A DNA stretch of 64,000 nucleotides from Guyanagaster necrorhizus (taxonomy: Eukaryota > Basidiomycota > Agaricomycetes > Agaricales > Physalacriaceae). Positions 59,090-64,000 of the stretch are shown one piece after another; the first letter of the stretch is position 1, and the number at the start of each line of letters is the position of its first letter. Location of the stretch: contig NW_025064902.1 in NCBI RefSeq assembly GCF_019112545.1, forward strand, positions 542,623 through 606,622. Reading direction: 5' to 3'. The notes beneath the pieces were generated by a model that saw only the letters and a program-made list of their open reading frames with translations, searched no databases and was not told where the DNA came from. A program made the translations under genes and the position numbers.

Positions 59090-61123
59090 ATGGACGCTAT
59101 TGATTTCAGTCACCATTTGAGCCCCATTTCCGCGGCTAGGACTCCAAGTCCCCTGAAAAGTGTGTTATCCTATTCTCCCCTTCTCTGCTTTTCTTTTTTC
59201 CTGAGTCAATGCCGCCAGGTCTTATGAAGTACATGTCCATGGATGGCATGATCAGTTTGGCTGGAGGTCTACCACATCCGTCTCTTTTTCCATTCGTCAA
59301 TATCGAAGCAGAGGTTTATTCTCCTGGCGTCTATCTTCCCTCGAATACATCCGAGTCAGACTCGGAGCTTTTACGTTTCAACGTTCACAGGAATGGAAGG
59401 GCGAATGGGCAGGTCGTGGATTTGGCCACTGGCTTGCAATACGGTACGATTTTAAATGTTTCCTCATGAAATATTTGAGGGTAATTAGTCGTCGTTAGCA
59501 CCCACCGCTGGTTTCCCATGGCTTCTCCAATATGTCCGGGACTTTGTGCGCGTCGTCTATCAGCCAGCCTATAAAAATTTCGATGTCCTGATGAACGATG
59601 GAAGCACGGATGGTTGGAGCAAAGTTGTCAACCTTCTCTGGTAAGTACAATTGTATCTGGTCCTTAATTCCGACTAACCACGACGGACGTAGTGAGCCTG
59701 GCGACTACATCCTCCTCGAAAAGTACACGTTCCCTTCTACTCAGGCGAACTGGATACCGATGGGATGCAAGGGCGTTCCACGTATGTATTTATTCTCTCC
59801 TATCGTTTACCGCTGAACGACTATCACAGTTGAGATGGATGCCCATGGAATACGTGCTGACGTCTTGGAAAGAACCCTCCGGGAATGGGACAACGCCCAT
59901 CCCGGTGTGAAACGTCCACACATTTTATAGTGAGTCATAATCCGCTGACCCTGGCGCGCAGTACTGATACGCAACAGCGTGATTCCCACTGGGCAGAACC
60001 CTACCGGCTGTACCATGCCCGTCGCTCGTAAGCAGGAAATATATGACATTTGTGTAAAATACGGCACGTTCTTCCTCCGCGCAAACGAACATCCTTCCGT
60101 TCCTCAACTGTGTTTGAACAGACGTTATCATCGTGGAAGACGACCCGTACTATATCCTCCAATTCGACACCTACAAGCTTCCAAGCGTCGCTAATGGTCA
60201 CACGGCACCCCCGCCCCCGCCCAGCTACGACGAAGCGGCATTCCTAGATTCCCTCGTCAAAACGTTCCTGAGCATCGACGTCCAGGGCCGCGTCATTCGT
60301 CTGGACACCTTCAGCAAAACGATGGCTCCCGGCAACCGTCTTGGATTCTTCACCTGTAGCCCGCTCTTCGCCGAACGGATCCTCCGCGCAACCGAGACCT
60401 CAACCCAAGCGGCCTCAGGCTGGTCGCAGTCCATCGTCTCCGAGCTCCTCCACGCCTGGGGCCCCGGCCTCGGTGGGTACCTCCGCTGGCTGTCGGGATT
60501 GCAGAGTCAGTACGTGATCCGGCGAAACTGGATGTGCGATGCTTTCGCGAAGGAGTTCGACGCTGTGCAGGAGGGCGACGAGGTGATTGTCTACGGTAAA
60601 GGGACAAGGGTGAAATTGCTCAGCTTCGTGCCCCCGCAAGCCGGGATGTTTTTGTGGGTCAAGGTGTATCTGAGTGAGAACAAGGAGTATGCGGGATTAT
60701 TCAAGAGCTCGTCTGAGGATCCAGAGACGGCTTTTGAGCAGAAGCTCTGGCAGGATATTATAGATGCGAAGGTGATCTCGGGTACTTTGCCGCGTTTCTG
60801 ACCATCCGTAGCTCATATTTTTTTTAAACAGCTTCTGATTTCCCCAGGCAGGTTTTACGTGTACGTATTCTATGGATATTCCCGATTGCTCACTTTTTCT
60901 TACCTTTCGTTTCTGTATAGAGCTTGGGAAGGTGAAAAGAAACCGAGAGATGCAGCTGAACGCGACATTGTCCATTTCAGACTGGCGTTTTCTATGACGA
61001 CTGTAAGTATTCGGCCTTCTGATTCTTTCGTTTCCTAATATGCGCCCGCTGCAGAAAGAGAAGGTGGACCTGGCCATTCAGAGGCTGGCAGGCGTCCTGC
61101 ATCATGCGTGGGGACTTGCGTAA
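59090..61123 (+). CDS. PLP-dependent aminotransferase, class I/II (aromatic amino acid / aminoadipate type)
   Basis: Ten exons (59090-59159, 59219-59443, 59499-59640, 59693-59781, 59830-59929, 59978-60063, 60122-60771, 60832-60860, 60921-61002, 61055-61123) give 513 residues with all phases consistent. The order is MDAIDFSHHLS, then GMISLAGGLPHPSLFPF (substrate-side glycine loop), NDGSTDGWSKVV (PLP phosphate region), PTGQNPTGCTMP (the NPTG motif), VEDDPYY, and RLDTFSKTMAPGNRLGFFT with the PLP-binding Lys near residue 303. The end, LLISPGRFYVAWEGEKK then FRLAFS, holds the substrate-binding Arg. This set is that of the ARO8/kynurenine-aminoadipate aminotransferase group, which moves amino groups between aromatic amino acids or 2-aminoadipate and 2-oxoglutarate. 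The intron at 60064-60121 has a GC donor. A 29-nt exon lies at 60832. Confidence 0.92.
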
Positions 61124-61681
61124 CCGTGGCGGCAGATTTCCCATATGACCAACCGGACAGTAGATTACCCAAATGTAATTATATCTTGCGTGTTCGGACG
61201 AAACATAATACTTTTAGCGACGAGCCAGTTAAAAACAAACAGTTACTTGTCATGGAAGTTTCGTGCACAAACCTGGTCTGAAGGGCAAGGTTGCGTTCAG
61301 TCAATATCAGGGATTGAACGCTAAGACCCCCCTTCAAAAGAGTGATTTGCAGCAGCTATTAGATGGTATACCGCTAGGCCATAACGATCCGACTAAATTG
61401 GCCGTGTGTGTGTATATAATACATTATCAACATTTCCGTGATGGTTTTCACCTTTTTTCTTCCAACTTCTCCTGTCAGGATGACACCGACATGAACCCCG
61501 GACATCTCAAATGACGGATTTGTCTCTTTTAGCCCCAGATCCTTCTCGAGACACGTACCTGCAATTAACTCAGTGAAGCACAAATAATTTCAACAACTTT
61601 CGTCTTCGCATTATGCAAGAGACATATATAAACTGAACGACAGAACTAGCTCCGCGCTTTAAAACCTTGGCTTCGTGTGCT
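61124..61681. other. Shared 3' region of two convergent genes
   Basis: The aminotransferase (plus) and the metallothionein (minus) face each other tail to tail. Only short frames lie between them. Confidence 0.5.
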
Positions 61682-61922
61682 TCAGTGCTTGCAACTGGTG
61701 CACTTGCACTCGGCGCCCTGGCATGAGCAGCTGGATCCGAGACAAGAATGTCAGTAGATGTCAAACCCTAGCTGAGAGATTTTACTCACGAAGAACAGCT
61801 GCAGGCAGCGGTACCGCAGGTCTGGGAAACGGGGATTCGAGAAACCTATACGCCGATGCAAAACCTCGTCAGCCCAGGACAGTGTGTAAGTGGAAACAGA
61901 GAGGTACACGCACGAATTGCAT
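61682..61922 (-). CDS. Metallothionein, 37 aa
   Basis: Three exons (61914-61922, 61790-61845, 61682-61730) encode a 37-residue protein with eight Cys in the pattern C-x4-C-x-C-x2-C-x-C-x4-C-x-C-x2-C. The start is MQFVSRIPVSQTCG; basidiomycete metallothioneins often open in a similar way. No aromatic residue follows the first Cys. Such proteins bind Cu, Zn or Cd through thiolate clusters in the cytosol and buffer metal stress. The first coding exon is only nine bases (three codons), with a GTGCGT donor; intron 1 has GGGCTGACG before a TATAG acceptor. Intron 2 runs GTGAGT..CCAG. The A-rich leader AACCAAACCAACATG and a TATAAAAGGG box about 70 bases upstream support the start. No metal-response element could be assigned with confidence. 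Confidence 0.85.
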
Positions 61923-61989
61923 GTTGGTTTGGTTTGGGTGGTTATCGACGAGTTTGACTTTTCGATGGCGTTTACAGTAAATCCTGGCA

Positions 61990-61999
61990 CCCTTTTATA
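61990..61999 (-). promoter_or_regulatory. TATA box of the metallothionein gene
   Basis: The minus strand reads TATAAAAGGG, 68 bases before the ATG at 61922. A strong TATA box fits a highly inducible gene. Confidence 0.7.
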
Positions 62000-62009
62000 C
62001 TAGGAAAAT

Positions 62010-63673
62010 GGGTTATCCTTACGCTCTTTCGGTGCCGGAAGGAGCGGAACTCGAGCCGCTGTTCCTTAAGCCATATGATGTCGTGGCCACCGAGGAGGTA
62101 CTCTTGTGGAGCTCTCGGACCCGCGAATCATGTAGCGTTACCCTCCTACTAAACGGTCCTCTCCCTTGCCTCTTCTTGATGTCGACTTGCCTCCGTCGTC
62201 CGCTCGAGAATCCTTGGTCGAAGGCAAGAGATTTGGGACCTTCACCTCCTCAGACCAACCTTTTCTCACCGCGAGGATATTTGCATCCGCCAACGCCACC
62301 CGCATCGATACGGCTGATGGTCTTGATTATTCCCATCTGGGCTTCGGAGAGATGGAGCCTAGCGTCCGTGGTGGAGCCGCTTGTCTGTCTAGTGTTTGCC
62401 CATCTGGAATCGGGACCCCGCGATTGGGCTGATATTTGCGCTAGAAGGGTGCGCATCTGCTCCCGTAGTAGAGTAATCATTGGCCGAGGCAACGCCAGCG
62501 CTCCTCAGACCCCCCCGTTTTGATTTTCTGGATTCCCATTGGTGAGCGAAGCATTCTTGGCTCTCTCCCTTCCGTCGCCTTGAGGCCGCTCTCCACAGCC
62601 TCGTGGACGCTGGCGTTTCTCCTAGCAGTGCTATCGAGTAATGCCCCCTTTCTCGTCTACCTGCTATTTCTCTTGAATCATCCATTTTTAGCTTCGACAA
62701 GTGTCAGATGAATTCTATGGAAAAAAAACATAACATGCACATGTTGCTCGCCCACGCCCAGTCCTAGTCGGCCATTAGACTCCGTCAGCTTTTCCGCAGG
62801 CTATGCGGTCAGGATACAACCGACCGATAGATCTGGCTATTTGGTACCCGCATCTGTCAGAGTAAGCAGCGTCTGAATGTCCATCTTTCTTTCTCAGCAG
62901 ATTGGCGCGACATTCCTAAGACGACGACCCGCTACAACTCCCCTGCGTCAGAACCGACTCCCGTACGCTATGATGACTTAGAGATGATTCGTCTTTCCAC
63001 CGTATCATCGACCGATAACATCACTTATCTTTAGCAGAGCCTGCGCCCGCTTGGAGTCCTTTGCCCCATCATCCGCAACAAACCCGGTGAAGCCATGGTC
63101 ACAAAAGAAAGGTGATGGATCGATCCATTCATGCTCTGACGAGTCCTCTCTTTTAAGATAAACGTCTCGACGCTTTGTCGCCTTGGTCACGTCCGCCATA
63201 CGTGTGCCATCCATCACGCTACTGTGGAAGGGCGTAGCACACCACCAATTACACCGACGAGATTCGGTATTACCTTTTACTCTCCCAAAGTTTGCAATTA
63301 CAAATTTTTTTTAGAATCTGATCCATTGTCAAAACTACGCAAGTGTTTGAAGTTCAGTACTGAAGTGCTGATCACATTCCACCGTTAGTCGCAGAGCCAT
63401 CCTCGGTGAGGTCACATTTCCCCCTTTCATAGTATGAAGCTGCTGTTCTGCTTCAAGTGGCCATTCAAGTGCTCACTGGACCGTATAGCTTTGTCTCCAT
63501 GTGTGAGACTACGTTCCTCCCAAGAGATAACATCGCCATTCTCATTTTTAAATTCTGTAGACTGCCGATTATCTAACCATTAGGAAAGTCTCACTCGCAG
63601 CACAGGCGAATCTGCATCATTGGAGTTCTCCTGAAACTTCAGCGTTGAATTAGCATTTCATTTAAAATACAGA
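62010..63673. other. Intergenic stretch, no gene recognised
   Basis: The right neighbour of the metallothionein promoter. Frames of 80-171 codons at 62008-62523 overlap in several phases on both strands without motifs and look like chance frames. Confidence 0.45.
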
Positions 63674-64000
63674 TTACCTGCTTCTCTGGTACGAAATGAT
63701 AGTCTTACCAGCTGACCCAACGTCAAACTTAGCCTTCCTCATTCTCCCTTGATCATAGATCATATGCCAGTTTCTCGCCCGCCCAGGCTTGTTAGTGTAA
63801 ACAAATCCTCGTCGTCCCAACGACCCGTATACCTTCCAAGAACTGTTCAAATTCGGAGATTCGGCCGCAACCTCACAGATCCGACGCGATGCCCAGAACG
63901 GCACAACACGTGCACCAGCCCACCCCAGGACACCGACAATCCTAGTCGGATTATCAGCGCGCAGCGAGTGTGTTCTCCGAACCTCGCGGATCTTCTCCAC
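63674..64000 (-). CDS. Uncharacterised protein, partial at the window edge
   Basis: A minus-strand frame is open from the window end to 63674. It reads EKIREVRRTHSLRADNPTRI, WAGARVVPFWASRRICEVAA and GRARNWHMIYDQGRMRKAKF. It has no known motif. The C-terminal part may include intron sequence (a GGTAAG-like donor lies near 63708). The beginning lies outside the window. Confidence 0.4.
   Translation of the reverse strand: MEKIREVRRTHSLRADNPTRIVGVLGWAGARVVPFWASRRICEVAAESPNLNSSWKVYGSLGRRGFVYTNKPGRARNWHMIYDQGRMRKAKFDVGSAGKTIISYQRSR

Noticed and set aside
62008..62523. 171-codon plus-strand frame upstream of the metallothionein
   Set aside because: Overlapping frames on both strands and no motif; it is probably promoter sequence.

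Overview
The window looks like nuclear DNA of a filamentous basidiomycete, most likely an Agaricomycete. Coding genes are cut by many short introns of about 45-75 bp with GT..AG (rarely GC..AG) borders and CTGAC/CTAAC-like branch sites. Genes lie on both strands with no operons. The gene content fits: F-box/LRR-type proteins, a HET-domain protein, DUF6534-like membrane proteins, an AAA ATPase with a DUF7025-like N-terminal half, an intradiol dioxygenase, and a tiny Cys-rich metallothionein. No prokaryotic or organellar signal was seen.

Intact genes whose exon chains keep frame from ATG to stop are: a PfkB-family (MAK32-like) protein at 2438-3641 (+); an F-box-like protein at 7560-9053 (-); a HET-domain protein at 25102-27089 (+); an AAA+ ATPase at 32856-35436 (-, 10 exons); an MFS transporter at 45001-46981 (-, 6 exons); a DapA-family aldolase/lyase at 55280-56338 (-, 3 exons); a PLP-dependent aromatic-type aminotransferase at 59090-61123 (+, 10 exons); and a 37-aa metallothionein at 61682-61922 (-, 3 exons, with a TATA box).

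Much of the rest is decayed accessory sequence. Broken genes include an intradiol dioxygenase (12.1-13.2 kb), two F-box-like genes with in-frame stops (14.6-16.2 and 50.3-51.9 kb), two DUF6534-like paralogs (17.7-18.9 and 20.8-21.9 kb), a kinase-like relic (37.8-38.4 kb), a short-chain dehydrogenase fragment (49.0-49.5 kb) and a truncated second copy of the DapA-family gene (43.8-44.5 kb). Repeats include three diverged copies of one gene-like unit (3.7, 9.6 and 11.4 kb), a MITE with an 8-bp target duplication (32.2 kb) and a tandemly duplicated block (53.5-54.0 kb).

Two structures stand out. First, a palindrome spans 21929-30065: two 1445-bp arms, apparently identical, flank a 5.2-kb spacer that holds the HET gene and a smaller 550-bp palindrome of two inverted LTR-like sequences. 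Second, about 2.4 kb (9214-11603) is almost free of CpG (two sites), against CpG-normal sequence on both sides and CpG-normal relatives of the same repeat. This points to local cytosine methylation followed by deamination, or a RIP-like process. The genes do not form one pathway; the window is a patchwork of housekeeping genes and accessory DNA.
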